In this document: one piece after another, positions 1 through 7,747 of the stretch
Numbering within the stretch: position 1 is the first letter of the stretch
How the letters are laid out: the number at the start of each line of letters is the position of its first letter
NCBI GenBank assembly: GCA_022509145.1
Contig: JAFLTX010000012.1
Span: 1 to 43,687 of the forward strand
DNA length: 43,687 nt
Origin: Muribaculaceae bacterium
GTDB lineage: Bacteria > Bacteroidota > Bacteroidia > Bacteroidales > Muribaculaceae
Direction: 5' to 3'
Notes under the pieces: generated by a model
Told to the model about the DNA's origin: nothing
Seen by the model: only the letters and a program-made list of their open reading frames with translations
The model's database searches: none
Made by a program: the position numbers and the translations under genes

Positions 1-458
1 AGACCGATCTTACCACCCTTCGAGTAGGGTTCGAGAAGGTCGATCACCTTGATACCCGTGAAGAGTATCTCGGTGGAGATAGCCAGATCGTCGAAGGCCG
101 GAGCCGGCTGATGGATCGGGCGAAGATTGTCGCGTGAGATCTCTGCGAGGTGGTCGATGGGCTCGCCTATCACGTTCAGAAGGCGACCTTTTACCTGATT
201 GCCCGTAGGCACGGCTATCGAGCGGCCGAGGTTTTCAACCTTCACTCCGCGTCGCACGCCGTCGGTGCTCTCCATGGCCACACACCTTACGGTGTCTTCG
301 CCGATATGCTGTTCTACTTCCAGAATCAGGGTCTCGCCGTTGTCGCGATCTACCTTCAAGGCAGTATAGATGGGAGGAATGTTCTCCTTGCCGCCCTCAA
401 ACGTAACGTCGATTACCGGCCCGATTACTTGTGTTACTTTACCGAAATTGGTGCTCAT
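1..458 (-). CDS. atpD: ATP synthase F1 subunit beta, N-terminal part (cut by window edge)
   Basis: Encodes the first 152 residues of the catalytic beta subunit of the F1 head of ATP synthase. The protein begins MSTNFGKVTQVIGPVIDVTF, the N-terminal beta-barrel, and continues through the family signature RPIHQPAPAFDD and the stretch TEILFTGIKVIDLLEPYSKG. The Walker A loop (GGAGVGKT in the family) would lie just beyond the window edge. The ATG at 456-458 is chosen because it gives the standard N-terminus. It lies only 27 bp after the nuoH stop with no terminator or obvious promoter between, so it is probably read from the nuo promoter. In Bacteroidetes atpD is usually the first gene of the atp operon, so the rest of that operon should follow outside the window. 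Identity is certain; the odd neighbour is discussed in the findings. Confidence 0.97.
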   Translation of the reverse strand, partial: MSTNFGKVTQVIGPVIDVTFEGGKENIPPIYTALKVDRDNGETLILEVEQHIGEDTVRCVAMESTDGVRRGVKVENLGRSIAVPTGNQVKGRLLNVIGEPIDHLAEISRDNLRPIHQPAPAFDDLAISTEILFTGIKVIDLLEPYSKGGKIG

Positions 459-485
459 ATATTTTTCTATGTATATTTTTTCAGA

Positions 486-1565
486 TTAAAAATGCCAGCC
501 GAGTGCCACGAAGATTGCCATAAGTATGAGGTTGGCCAATGCAAACGGCATCATATATTTCCATTCAAATGCCAGGAGTTGGTCGATTCTGACGCGCGGG
601 AAGGTCCATTTGAACCAGATGATTACAAACGAGATGAAGAACGCCTTGGCAAGGAACCAAACCGGACCGGGAATCACGTTCATGGCGTCGTTGAAGCCGT
701 CCCAACCGGGCACGTGCAGGGGCATCCAGCCGCCGAGGAACATCAGAGTGGCGATACCCGACACGATGAAGAGATTGAGATACTCGGCCAGGTAGAAGAA
801 ACCGAAGTGGATACCAGAGTATTCTGTGTGGTAACCGGCGATGATTTCATGTTCTGCTTCAGGAAGGTCGAAGGGGCCGCGGTTTGTTTCCGCCGTTGCA
901 GCTATCACGTAGATTATGAAAGCGATGATGGCGGGAATGTGGCCCTTGAAGAGGAACCATGCATCCTGCTGGGCCCATACGAGCTCGCTGATGCTCATAG
1001 TCCCTGCCAGCAATACGATGGTCATGATCGCTATCCCGAGAGATATCTCATAACTGATCATCTGGGCGCCTGAACGCATCGCACCGATAAGGGTGTATTT
1101 GTTGTTTGACGACCATCCTGCGAGCAGGATACCGAGCACACCTACCGACGAGACTGCCAGAATGAAGAATATACCGATGTTGAAGTCGATGATCTGCAAT
1201 CCGTTGCCCCAGGGGAGGCAGGCCAGCATCGTCACAGACGAGGTGATTATGATGTAGGGAGCCAGCTTGAAGAGGAATTTGTCGGTTCCTTTCAGGCAGA
1301 TAAGCTCCTTGACCAGAATCTTAAACATATCTGCGAACACCTGCAGCACACCCCACTTACCCACACGCATCGGGCCCAGACGGCACTGGAACCATGCGCA
1401 GAGCTTACGTTCGTAAAGGATATAGAAGAGGGCGAGCACGGTGTATACAGCCAAAAGCAAGATGCCGATGATCACGCACTCTATCGCGATGGCCAATCCC
1501 TCGTGCATCCCCATTCCGAGGAGCCAGTTGTTGAATTCAGATGTCCACCTTCCGAAATTAAACAT
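486..1565 (-). CDS. nuoH: NADH-quinone oxidoreductase subunit H (complex I membrane subunit)
   Basis: NuoH is the membrane subunit of complex I that forms much of the quinone-binding chamber and couples it to the proton-pumping arm. The 359-residue protein has about eight hydrophobic segments. It carries the family motifs: RLGPMRVGKWGVLQ near residue 65, where NuoH has a conserved GPNRVG-type loop, and ETNRGPFDLPEAEHE near residue 228, the acidic loop facing the quinone cavity. Length matches full-length family members, so the gene is intact. It follows nuoCD by 32 bp in the same operon. In Bacteroidales nuoI normally comes next; here the next gene is atpD. Confidence 0.97.
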   Translation of the reverse strand: MFNFGRWTSEFNNWLLGMGMHEGLAIAIECVIIGILLLAVYTVLALFYILYERKLCAWFQCRLGPMRVGKWGVLQVFADMFKILVKELICLKGTDKFLFKLAPYIIITSSVTMLACLPWGNGLQIIDFNIGIFFILAVSSVGVLGILLAGWSSNNKYTLIGAMRSGAQMISYEISLGIAIMTIVLLAGTMSISELVWAQQDAWFLFKGHIPAIIAFIIYVIAATAETNRGPFDLPEAEHEIIAGYHTEYSGIHFGFFYLAEYLNLFIVSGIATLMFLGGWMPLHVPGWDGFNDAMNVIPGPVWFLAKAFFISFVIIWFKWTFPRVRIDQLLAFEWKYMMPFALANLILMAIFVALGWHF

Positions 1566-1597
1566 ATCTAATCTCTAATATCTTTGTCAATAATCTG

Positions 1598-3232
1598 TTA
1601 TCTATCAATGTCGGGAATCACGAAGTCGAGCGCCGCGCCGATTGTGATGAGGTCGGCGATCATATACCCGGAGCAAGTGAGGTCCATCACTCCGATAAGG
1701 TTGAAGCAAGGACTCTGATAATGCACCCTGTAAGGAGTCTTTTCGCCTACGGATTCGATGAAGACGCCGAATGTGCCGCGCGAAGCCTCCACCTGCTGAT
1801 ACCAGCGGCCTTCGGGAAGCTTTATTACCTTCGGCACCTGAGCGCGAATCTCGCCTTCGGCCGGGAGAAGCTCGAGAAGCTGCTTCAAGATCTTGCAGCT
1901 TTCCTCGATCTCGCGCATCCTGACCATATAGCGGGCGTATGAATCGCAACCCGTTTCGAGCACTTCCTCAAATTCCACCTCAGAATAGCAGGCATAAGGG
2001 TGCTTCTTGCGGCAGTCGCAGCTCCAGTTGCTGCCACGTCCGCTCGGGCCCGTGATGTCATAATTTATGGCCTCCTCTTTTGAAAGCATACCTACTTCCT
2101 TGAGGCGGTTCATCGCGATGATATTACCCGTGAACACCTTGTGATATTCCTTCAGCCTCGAAGGCATGATATCAAGCAGGTGCTGCACGTCTTTTACGAA
2201 GTCAGGGTGAAGGTCGGCTATCACGCCGCCGATCACATTATAGTTCATCGACATTCTGGCGCCGCAGGTCTTCTCGAAGATATCGAGCACCATCTCGCGC
2301 TCGCGGAAGCCGTAGAAGAAAGCTGTGGTGGCGCCGAGGTCCATGGCTGTACACCCGAACGACAGCAGATGCGACGAAATTCTCATCAGCTCGTCCATCA
2401 TGGTGCGGATCACCTGAGCCCTGCGGGGCACCTCGATGCCGAGAGCCTTCTCGATACACATGCAGAGGCAGTGGCGGTTCTGATGGGCCGACATATAGTC
2501 CATCCTGTCGGTAAAATGCAGAATCTGGGGATAGGTGAGCCCTTCGCTCATCTTCTCGATGCCGCGATGGATGTAGCCCGACACGGCGTCTACTTTCTTC
2601 ACCGTCTCGCCGTCGACCGACGCGCGGAAACGCATCACGCCGTGGGTCGAGGGATGCTGCGGGCCGAAGTTGACCACATATTCGTCTTCGCCGAACACGC
2701 GGCCGGGCTTCTTCACGATCTTGCCGTCGGCTTCTTCCACCCACATCGCCGTCTCGTCTTCGTTCATCTCATCCTCTTTCGGGATGGGGTTGCGTTCCGG
2801 GTCGGCGTCATAATCCTTGCGGAGGGGGTGCCCGTTCCAGTCGTTGCGCATGAACATGCGGCGCATGTCGGGATGGTTGATAAACCTGATTCCGAAGAAG
2901 TCATACACCTCACGTTCCTGGAAGTTGGCCACTCTCCAGAGGTCGCTTACGGTATGGATAAACGGATCGTCTTTATCCGGGGCCAACACCTTCACACATA
3001 TCACATCCCAATCGTGAGACGTCGAAGTGAGATAATAGAGCACGCCCACCGATTCCTTCCAGTCCATGCCGACTACTGCCGTCAGCACGTCGAAGTCAAG
3101 ACGCGGGTCGTTCTTAAGTTGCTCGGCAACGGTGTGCCAGTCCTTGTCGGCCACATTCACCAGCAGGCAGTCGCCTTCTTCAAATGTCGCTGCCGGATAT
3201 ATTTCGCTTATTATAGTCTTAAAGTCGCTCAT
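1598..3232 (-). CDS. nuoCD: NADH-quinone oxidoreductase fused subunits C and D
   Basis: A single 544-residue chain that joins the 30 kDa (NuoC) and 49 kDa (NuoD) subunits of the hydrophilic arm of complex I. The NuoC part covers about residues 1-160 and shows the signature EREVYDFFGIRFINHPDMRR. The NuoD part begins near residue 185 with FGPQHPSTHGVMRF and YIHRGIEKM, the loop that lines the quinone site, and runs to the C-terminal GAALDFVIPDIDR. The ATG at 3230-3232 is preferred over an upstream in-frame TTG at 3245-3247 because it is a standard start and gives MSDFKTII. Fusion of C and D is usual in Bacteroidetes. It lies 52 bp after nuoB in the same operon. Confidence 0.97.
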   Translation of the reverse strand: MSDFKTIISEIYPAATFEEGDCLLVNVADKDWHTVAEQLKNDPRLDFDVLTAVVGMDWKESVGVLYYLTSTSHDWDVICVKVLAPDKDDPFIHTVSDLWRVANFQEREVYDFFGIRFINHPDMRRMFMRNDWNGHPLRKDYDADPERNPIPKEDEMNEDETAMWVEEADGKIVKKPGRVFGEDEYVVNFGPQHPSTHGVMRFRASVDGETVKKVDAVSGYIHRGIEKMSEGLTYPQILHFTDRMDYMSAHQNRHCLCMCIEKALGIEVPRRAQVIRTMMDELMRISSHLLSFGCTAMDLGATTAFFYGFREREMVLDIFEKTCGARMSMNYNVIGGVIADLHPDFVKDVQHLLDIMPSRLKEYHKVFTGNIIAMNRLKEVGMLSKEEAINYDITGPSGRGSNWSCDCRKKHPYACYSEVEFEEVLETGCDSYARYMVRMREIEESCKILKQLLELLPAEGEIRAQVPKVIKLPEGRWYQQVEASRGTFGVFIESVGEKTPYRVHYQSPCFNLIGVMDLTCSGYMIADLITIGAALDFVIPDIDR

Positions 3233-3284
3233 CGTCGTTTTTATCAATCGTCGCTTTCTTTCAATTGAATTCCGTGCGCTTTAT

Positions 3285-3902
3285 TTATTTCGATTCAAGC
3301 AATTCGCGTTCTTCGGGGTGCTGCGCGAAAAATTCTTCTATCTTCTCCTTGCGATTTGTGCCTCCGAAGAATTTCTGCACCTTTATTTTTCTCTGGAGCT
3401 GCATCAGACCGTAGAAAAACGCTTCCGGACGCGGAGGGCATCCGGGGATATAAACGTCTACCGGCAGAATCTTGTCGACTCCGGGCACAACGCAATAAGA
3501 ATTCTTGAACGGACCGCCCGACACTGCGCAACCGCCACATGCGATCACGTATTTCGGCTCGGCAAGCTGCTCATAAAGCCTTACCAACACCGGCGCCATC
3601 TTATGCACGATTGTGCCTTGCACCATAATATAGTCGGCCTGGCGGGGCGAATTGCGTGCCACCTCGAAGCCGAAGCGGGCCATGTCGTAGCGCGCGGCGC
3701 CGAGGCTCATAAACTCGATGGCGCAGCAACTCGTGCCGAAGCATAGAGGCCACAACGAGTTGGATATACCCCAGTTGATAAGCTTGTCGAGGCTGCCCAC
3801 CATCACGTTGGCGCCCGACGAATTCAGCTCTTCTACCAGACTGTCGATGTATTCATTATCCTTGAAATCATCGCGAGTCATGCTTTTGATTTTCACTTCC
3901 AT
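3285..3902 (-). CDS. nuoB: NADH-quinone oxidoreductase subunit B
   Basis: NuoB holds iron-sulfur cluster N2, the last electron carrier before quinone in complex I. The 205-residue protein shows the expected cysteines: the adjacent pair in [13 protein letters not shown], then one in [10 protein letters not shown] and one in [12 protein letters not shown] place the start at the ATG at 3900-3902 (MEVKIKSM). The frame stays open far upstream, but that extension only reads through nuoA in another frame. With this start nuoB overlaps the last 10 bases of nuoA, which implies coupled translation. The C-terminal tail past residue 175 is lysine- and glutamate-rich and more variable. Confidence 0.96.
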   Translation of the reverse strand: MEVKIKSMTRDDFKDNEYIDSLVEELNSSGANVMVGSLDKLINWGISNSLWPLCFGTSCCAIEFMSLGAARYDMARFGFEVARNSPRQADYIMVQGTIVHKMAPVLVRLYEQLAEPKYVIACGGCAVSGGPFKNSYCVVPGVDKILPVDVYIPGCPPRPEAFFYGLMQLQRKIKVQKFFGGTNRKEKIEEFFAQHPEERELLESK

Positions 3903-4264
3903 TTCAATGCTCCTTTCTTCCAGGCGTAAGCCAGACCTAAGATTAAGATAATCATGAAAATACCGATGCAGAGAAGGCTCGAATGTCCCAGATTGCGGGC
4001 AACTACAGCCCAGGGATACATGAACACTGTCTCGACATCGAAAATCAAAAACAGAATGGCGAAAATATAATATCCTGACTTGAATTGAATCATCGATTCG
4101 CCTCGAGTCGGGATACCGCATTCATAAGCCTCAGATTTCCTTACTGTGAAGGAGCGAGGACCGATCATTTTGGCTATAAAGAGAGCGATGAAGACGAGAA
4201 ACATACCCGTCAGGGCGCCCGTGATAGCCAGAGTGCCGTTGCTTATCTCTAAAAGCAAACTCAT
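3893..4264 (-). CDS. nuoA: NADH-quinone oxidoreductase subunit A
   Basis: NuoA is a small membrane subunit of complex I that sits next to NuoH at the base of the peripheral arm. The 123-residue protein has three transmembrane segments (about residues 10-32, 65-87 and 93-113). It carries the family motifs [15 protein letters not shown] and [19 protein letters not shown] (here [15 protein letters not shown]), the latter with the conserved acidic residues of the second helix. It is the first gene of the minus-strand nuo operon and begins about 65 nt downstream of a strong promoter match. Confidence 0.96.
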   Translation of the reverse strand: MSLLLEISNGTLAITGALTGMFLVFIALFIAKMIGPRSFTVRKSEAYECGIPTRGESMIQFKSGYYIFAILFLIFDVETVFMYPWAVVARNLGHSSLLCIGIFMIILILGLAYAWKKGALKWK

Positions 4265-4337
4265 ATAATGGTTTAAAGGTTAGAGTGTTACAAGTAGTAA
4301 TCGTTTCATTTGAATGCACACGCTCTGCATTCTTGCG

Positions 4338-4369
4338 CAAAGTTAGTCATTTTTTCTCAATCTCACAAA
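4338..4369 (-). promoter_or_regulatory. Promoter of the nuoA-B-CD-H-atpD operon
   Basis: Reading the minus strand, TTTG (4366-4369) is followed after 20 bp by TAACTTTG (4338-4345). Both boxes and the spacing match the Bacteroidetes primary sigma consensus TTTG-N19-21-TAnnTTTG exactly. Transcription would start near 4331, giving a leader of about 65 nt before nuoA. The match is direct; activity is inferred. Confidence 0.75.
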
Positions 4370-4508
4370 AAATTTTTCATTTCTAAGATTTTATCCGGAT
4401 TTTTCGGGATACGATCTTCCTCTCCTTACTTTATTCCCCTCTCCCCTTTTTCGTTGATTGCGTCGCTACGACTCTTCAAAATTTTTATTCCCGTTGAATA
4501 ATATTGTT

Positions 4509-4539
4509 TTTGCTCCGTTAGTTTATTAGAGTAGATTTT
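4509..4539 (+). promoter_or_regulatory. Promoter of the ECF sigma factor gene
   Basis: TTTG (4509-4512), a 19 bp spacer and TAGATTTT (4532-4539) match the Bacteroidetes housekeeping consensus at all but the last base. Transcription would begin near 4546, leaving a leader of only about 9 nt. The rest of the 4265-4554 intergenic space between the divergent nuo and sigma promoters shows only AT-rich DNA. Confidence 0.6.
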
Positions 4540-4554
4540 CACTATCCAGAATAA

Positions 4555-5109
4555 ATGGCAACCAAGCTACCGATAGACGAACGAAAACTTGTGGAGATGC
4601 TCAAAGACGAGCAGACTGCGCACAAGGCTTTCGAGATGCTTGTTGACCTCTATTCCCAGCCTCTCTATTGGCAAATCAGAAAGCTCGTGATCAACCACTC
4701 CGAGACCGACGACCTTCTTCAAAACGTTTTCTTGAAAGCCTGGAAAAACATCCATAATTTCCGAGGCGACGCCAAGCTTTCCACGTGGCTTCACAAAATC
4801 GCCATCAACGAGAGTCTAAACTTTCTGCACCAGGAGAAGCAGAAACGCGAAATCACCGACAATTCCGACGACAATTTCTTGCTCGCAGGAATAGCCGCCG
4901 ACGAATATTTCGACGGAGAATCAGTCGAGGCGCAGCTGCTTCGCGCGGTGGAACAGTTGCCTGAAAAGCAGCGCCTGGTCTTCAACATGCGCTATTACGA
5001 CGAGATGAAATATGAAGAGATCTCCGAGATTCTCGGCACTTCGGTAGGCGCTCTCAAGGCCAGCTATCATCACGCCGTGAAGAAAATCTCGGCCCAACTC
5101 GGCATTTGA
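4555..5109 (+). CDS. ECF-family RNA polymerase sigma factor
   Basis: A 184-residue extracytoplasmic-function sigma factor. Region 2 spans about residues 20-95, with the family pattern ETDDLLQNVFLKAWKNIHNF followed by STWLHKIAINESLNFL. Region 4 spans about 125-180 (LPEKQRLVFNMRYYDEMKYE, then a helix-turn-helix EISEILGTSVGALKASYHHA). There is no region 3, as expected for ECF factors. The frame begins at the first ATG after the promoter boxes. In Bacteroidetes such genes are commonly followed by a small membrane protein that may act as an anti-sigma factor and by a Spy-like periplasmic protein; here matching genes sit at 7748 and 8212, on the other side of an oppositely oriented operon. Target promoters cannot be read from this window. 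Confidence 0.95.
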   Translation: MATKLPIDERKLVEMLKDEQTAHKAFEMLVDLYSQPLYWQIRKLVINHSETDDLLQNVFLKAWKNIHNFRGDAKLSTWLHKIAINESLNFLHQEKQKREITDNSDDNFLLAGIAADEYFDGESVEAQLLRAVEQLPEKQRLVFNMRYYDEMKYEEISEILGTSVGALKASYHHAVKKISAQLGI

Positions 5110-5377
5110 CGCCAACACTCTTATAAGCTCATTCCACATACTCCTTTCCAGCCATTTTACTTGCGGACATTACTATCTCGCTGGTTACAAAACTTTTACG
5201 GCAGCCTTTTGAGGTATCTGAGTTCGGACAGGTATAAAAAGAAAGTTCCTCAATTTCACAATCAAGGAACCACGCTTTCCATAAATACTTGTAATGAACT
5301 AACCTAACATCATGAAACGATTATACCATTATAACGCCTCGTTGTAAAAAAGGTTCACCACAAGTAAAAAATATTTT
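5110..5377. other. Intergenic stretch with imperfect hairpin and micro-ORF
   Basis: The space between the convergent sigma factor gene and the cyclophilin-like gene holds no clear gene. I see an imperfect inverted repeat at 5241-5279 (GAAAGTTCCT against AGGAAC...CTTTC, with internal mismatches and no T-run). I also see a 12-codon open frame at 5312-5347 (MKRLYHYNASL). An AT-only palindrome, AAAAAATATTTTTT, lies near 5366-5379 by the end of the minus-strand gene. None of these has a function I can support. Confidence 0.3.
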
Positions 5378-5926
5378 TTATCGGTCGGGGTTTATTACTC
5401 TTTTCTTCCCGTTCACGATATAGACGCCGGGAGTAATGCCACCTTTACCGGCTCTTTTCCCTGACAAATCATATATCTGATTTCCAGAGAGTTCATCACG
5501 CGTAAGATCATTCACTCCGTTTGACTCCTGCGACAATGTGACCGTCACCGCTCCCGTTCCCAGCAGGTCTTTTACACTTTCTGCCGTGGCTCCGTCTATC
5601 TTCCCTATCGGAGTGTAGCTCCAGGAGTTGCTGCCGTAGAAGATTACGAGCTGGTTGCCGAGATAGAGCATCAAGTCGCCGGGTTCGGTTGTAATCTGCC
5701 GGTCTTGAGTCGGGAGCGAAGCCGGAAGCGAACCCACCACCTCAAAACCTCCGTAAGGCGACATCTCCACCGTCACCGGGAGAAGCTTGAGCAGCTCCTG
5801 GGTCGCCGCATTTTCCGAGAGCGTCACGAGAGCCGTCTTTCCGTTGACACTGAGCGTTATTTTCTGTTGAGCCTTAACCATAACTGAAATAAAAATCATT
5901 AAACAAACCAAAGTAACTTTCTTCAT
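5378..5926 (-). CDS. Secreted cyclophilin-like fold protein with C-terminal tail
   Basis: A 182-residue exported protein. A signal peptide covers residues 1-20 (MKKVTLVCLMIFISVMVKAQ). The mature part is a cyclophilin-like domain of the PF18050 type, recognised from EMSPYGGFEVVGSLP, ITTEPGDLMLYLGNQ and LVIFYGSNSWSYTPIGKI. These proteins share the cyclophilin barrel but not the prolyl isomerase active site, and their reaction is unknown; in gut bacteria they often lie near flavodoxin and reductase genes. The last 30 residues (IYDLSGKRAGKG, then PGVYIVNGKK) look like the sorting-type tails of Bacteroidetes secreted proteins. The ATG at 5924-5926 is chosen over an upstream GTG because it starts a clean signal peptide. 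It lies 13 bp after the transporter gene, so probably in one operon. Confidence 0.85.
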   Translation of the reverse strand: MKKVTLVCLMIFISVMVKAQQKITLSVNGKTALVTLSENAATQELLKLLPVTVEMSPYGGFEVVGSLPASLPTQDRQITTEPGDLMLYLGNQLVIFYGSNSWSYTPIGKIDGATAESVKDLLGTGAVTVTLSQESNGVNDLTRDELSGNQIYDLSGKRAGKGGITPGVYIVNGKKRVINPDR

Positions 5927-5939
5927 AATCACTCTTTTA

Positions 5940-6851
5940 TCAAAACAATCTCAAAATTACTATTCCAATCACCACCAGCACCAATCCAAGATACTGGACC
6001 GGCCGGATCTCCTTCTTGACAGCCCCGAGCAGCCCATATTTGTCGATGATAAGGCTGTTGGTCAGCATCCCGCAAATACTCGTCACCAGCAGTAATCCGA
6101 TGCCGGTCTTGGAGGCAAAAAACGCGAAGCCGGTAACGAACACACCTCCGATTACACCACCTGTCCAGGTCCACCACGGGCGGTTGAGCGAGAAGATTTT
6201 GAGGATATTCACACGGTCCGAAGGGATAATCACAGTCAGAAGCACGAGCATCACTGTAGCTGTGAAAAACGAAATGAACGCGGCATGCACCGAGGAATAC
6301 AATCCTATGGAAAGGAGGCTGTTCATCGACGGCTGCATGGCAAAAATCGCACCTCCGCTCACACCCATAAGCTGCCACCAGAGCAGATTCCCCCTTCCCT
6401 CTTTTCTCTCCTTGCGCATCACAACGCAAAGTATCCCGGCCAAAAGAATCAGCAACGCCAAAATTCTACTTGGCGTCAACGGGTATGTCGGCGACCTCAG
6501 CAACCCCAGGCTGTCGATCACCACTCCCATCCCTATCTGCCCGAGCATCGGCATCAACGCCGTCTGCACAGCTCCAAGTTTTGGGAAGATTATGATATTG
6601 ACGGTCAGACCCCACAACCCGCACAATCCTCCGAGCCAAGCCCACCACGGCAACTCCGAAAAGAGCTGACTGTCGATCGCTACAGATCCTTTCTGCGAAA
6701 GCGTTATAAGTGCCAAAAAGAGGGTGCCGACGGTAAACGACACCAGCGACGCCACCAGGGGAGAAACCACAGAACGGCGCAACCTGGAATTGGCCGCCGT
6801 CTGAACAGGGGTCATAAAGCCGAGGAAAAATATAGGAATCAGAAGCCACAT
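5940..6851 (-). CDS. DMT-family transporter with two YdcZ domains
   Basis: A 303-residue inner membrane protein with about ten hydrophobic helices in two similar halves (about residues 1-143 and 155-303), the arrangement of two DMT_YdcZ (PF04657) repeats. Each half begins with a helix followed by conserved small and polar residues (FLGFMTPVQTAANSRLRR; SGGAIFAMQPSMNSLL) and contains a WW/W-G motif (WWAWLGGLCGLWG; WWTWTGGVIGGVF). A lysine/arginine-rich loop (RKERKEGRG) separates the halves. Drug/metabolite transporter relatives export small metabolites, but the substrate of this one cannot be inferred. It sits 75 bp after the dehydrogenase gene and 13 bp before the cyclophilin-like gene on the same strand. 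Confidence 0.9.
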   Translation of the reverse strand: MWLLIPIFFLGFMTPVQTAANSRLRRSVVSPLVASLVSFTVGTLFLALITLSQKGSVAIDSQLFSELPWWAWLGGLCGLWGLTVNIIIFPKLGAVQTALMPMLGQIGMGVVIDSLGLLRSPTYPLTPSRILALLILLAGILCVVMRKERKEGRGNLLWWQLMGVSGGAIFAMQPSMNSLLSIGLYSSVHAAFISFFTATVMLVLLTVIIPSDRVNILKIFSLNRPWWTWTGGVIGGVFVTGFAFFASKTGIGLLLVTSICGMLTNSLIIDKYGLLGAVKKEIRPVQYLGLVLVVIGIVILRLF

Positions 6852-6926
6852 ATCCTCATCTCGTCTTCCTTATTCTTTTATTCTTGAAGAAACTCCTTCC
6901 ATTCTGCAAAATCTGATTACTGCGAA

Positions 6927-7637
6927 TCAATTCTCCAATTTCCACCCGTGGTCATTATGGTAGATCATCTGCCGTGTCATTCCGCCGTCTATCACAATAT
7001 TCTCGCCGGTGATGAAGCCGGATTCGTCTGAGGCGAGAAACAATATCATCGAAGCTATGTCGTCAGGTCGGCCTACACGCCCAACCAATTGCTGCGATGC
7101 ATCTGGACCATCGAACACCTCGTCGGTCGTGTTTATCCATCCCGGGGAAATAGAGTTTACCCGCACTTTCGGAACGAGCGAAACAGCCAGCGAATGCGTC
7201 AGAGCTGATATGCCGCCTTTGGCAGCCGTATAACTCTCGGTTTGCGGCTGGCTCATCGTGGCGCGCGTCGAAGATATATTGATTATCGAGGCGCCTTCTG
7301 CAAAATTATTCTTGAAAAGTTTGCTCAAATAGAAGGGAGCGGCGACGCCAACTTTCTGAGCATATACAAATTCCTCCCAGGAGCAGTCGTCGATCCCGAC
7401 CATAGGAGGCAACGCATTGTTTACAAGCACATCTACGGCGCCGTGCTTCCCAATCACATACTCCGCAAAACGTTCCAAAACTTGAGGGTCCGCAATATCG
7501 CCCACAAACCAGTCTCCCGGCTGCAGGTCGATGATCTCTACCTTTGCTCCTTCCTCCCTGAAACGCTGCGCGGTGCGCGCCCCTATCCCCTGCGCCCCGC
7601 CGGTCACGACCACTGTTTTATCCTTGAATCTTCTCAT
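6927..7637 (-). CDS. SDR-family NAD(P)-dependent oxidoreductase
   Basis: A 236-residue classical short-chain dehydrogenase/reductase. The N-terminal Rossmann fold carries the cofactor loop TGGAQGIG (residues 12-19), and NNA follows near residue 88. The catalytic centre is visible as Ser in INISSTRATM and the YxxxK motif in ESYTAAKGG. The C-terminal ITGENIVIDGGMTRQM is the usual end of the core fold. The acidic residue in EIIDLQPGD after the second strand suggests NAD preference (family knowledge, not proven). It is the first gene of a minus-strand operon with the transporter and the cyclophilin-like gene. Its upstream region contains a 12-bp LacI-type palindrome. Substrate unknown. Confidence 0.93.
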   Translation of the reverse strand: MRRFKDKTVVVTGGAQGIGARTAQRFREEGAKVEIIDLQPGDWFVGDIADPQVLERFAEYVIGKHGAVDVLVNNALPPMVGIDDCSWEEFVYAQKVGVAAPFYLSKLFKNNFAEGASIINISSTRATMSQPQTESYTAAKGGISALTHSLAVSLVPKVRVNSISPGWINTTDEVFDGPDASQQLVGRVGRPDDIASMILFLASDESGFITGENIVIDGGMTRQMIYHNDHGWKLEN

Positions 7638-7654
7638 AATTTTCCGCTTTCTGA

Positions 7655-7666
7655 GAAAACGTTTTC
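7655..7666. promoter_or_regulatory. LacI-type operator-like palindrome upstream of SDR gene
   Basis: GAAAACGTTTTC is a perfect 12-bp palindrome with the central CG typical of LacI/GalR operators, 17 bp upstream of the dehydrogenase start. A -7-like TAAGTTTA (minus strand, 7696-7703) would place transcription start near 7689, so a repressor bound here would block elongation. No LacI-type regulator is encoded in this window. Confidence 0.35.
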
Positions 7667-7730
7667 AGCTTTCCAATTATTTTTTTGCAGACGATTAAAC
7701 TTACAGCCGGGCGCCTTGTCTAAGGTGTAT

Positions 7731-7738
7731 AAACGTTT
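7731..7738. promoter_or_regulatory. Second AAACGTTT half-site, upstream of 7748 gene
   Basis: AAACGTTT, the same core as the 7655-7666 palindrome, lies 9 bp before the start codon of the 7748 gene. Its centre is 74 bp from the first, close to seven helical turns. It may be chance. Confidence 0.2.
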
Positions 7739-7747
7739 GATTGAAAG

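Noticed and set aside
150-1073. Long plus-strand open frame over atpD and nuoH
   Set aside because: It is antisense to two clearly identified genes, has no family resemblance and arises from their codon bias.
2141-3268. Long plus-strand open frame opposite nuoCD
   Set aside because: The His- and Val-rich translation is a mirror of nuoCD codons; there is no start context or domain.
5312-5347. 12-codon micro-ORF as a leader peptide
   Set aside because: There is no downstream gene on the same strand for it to regulate and no attenuator structure.
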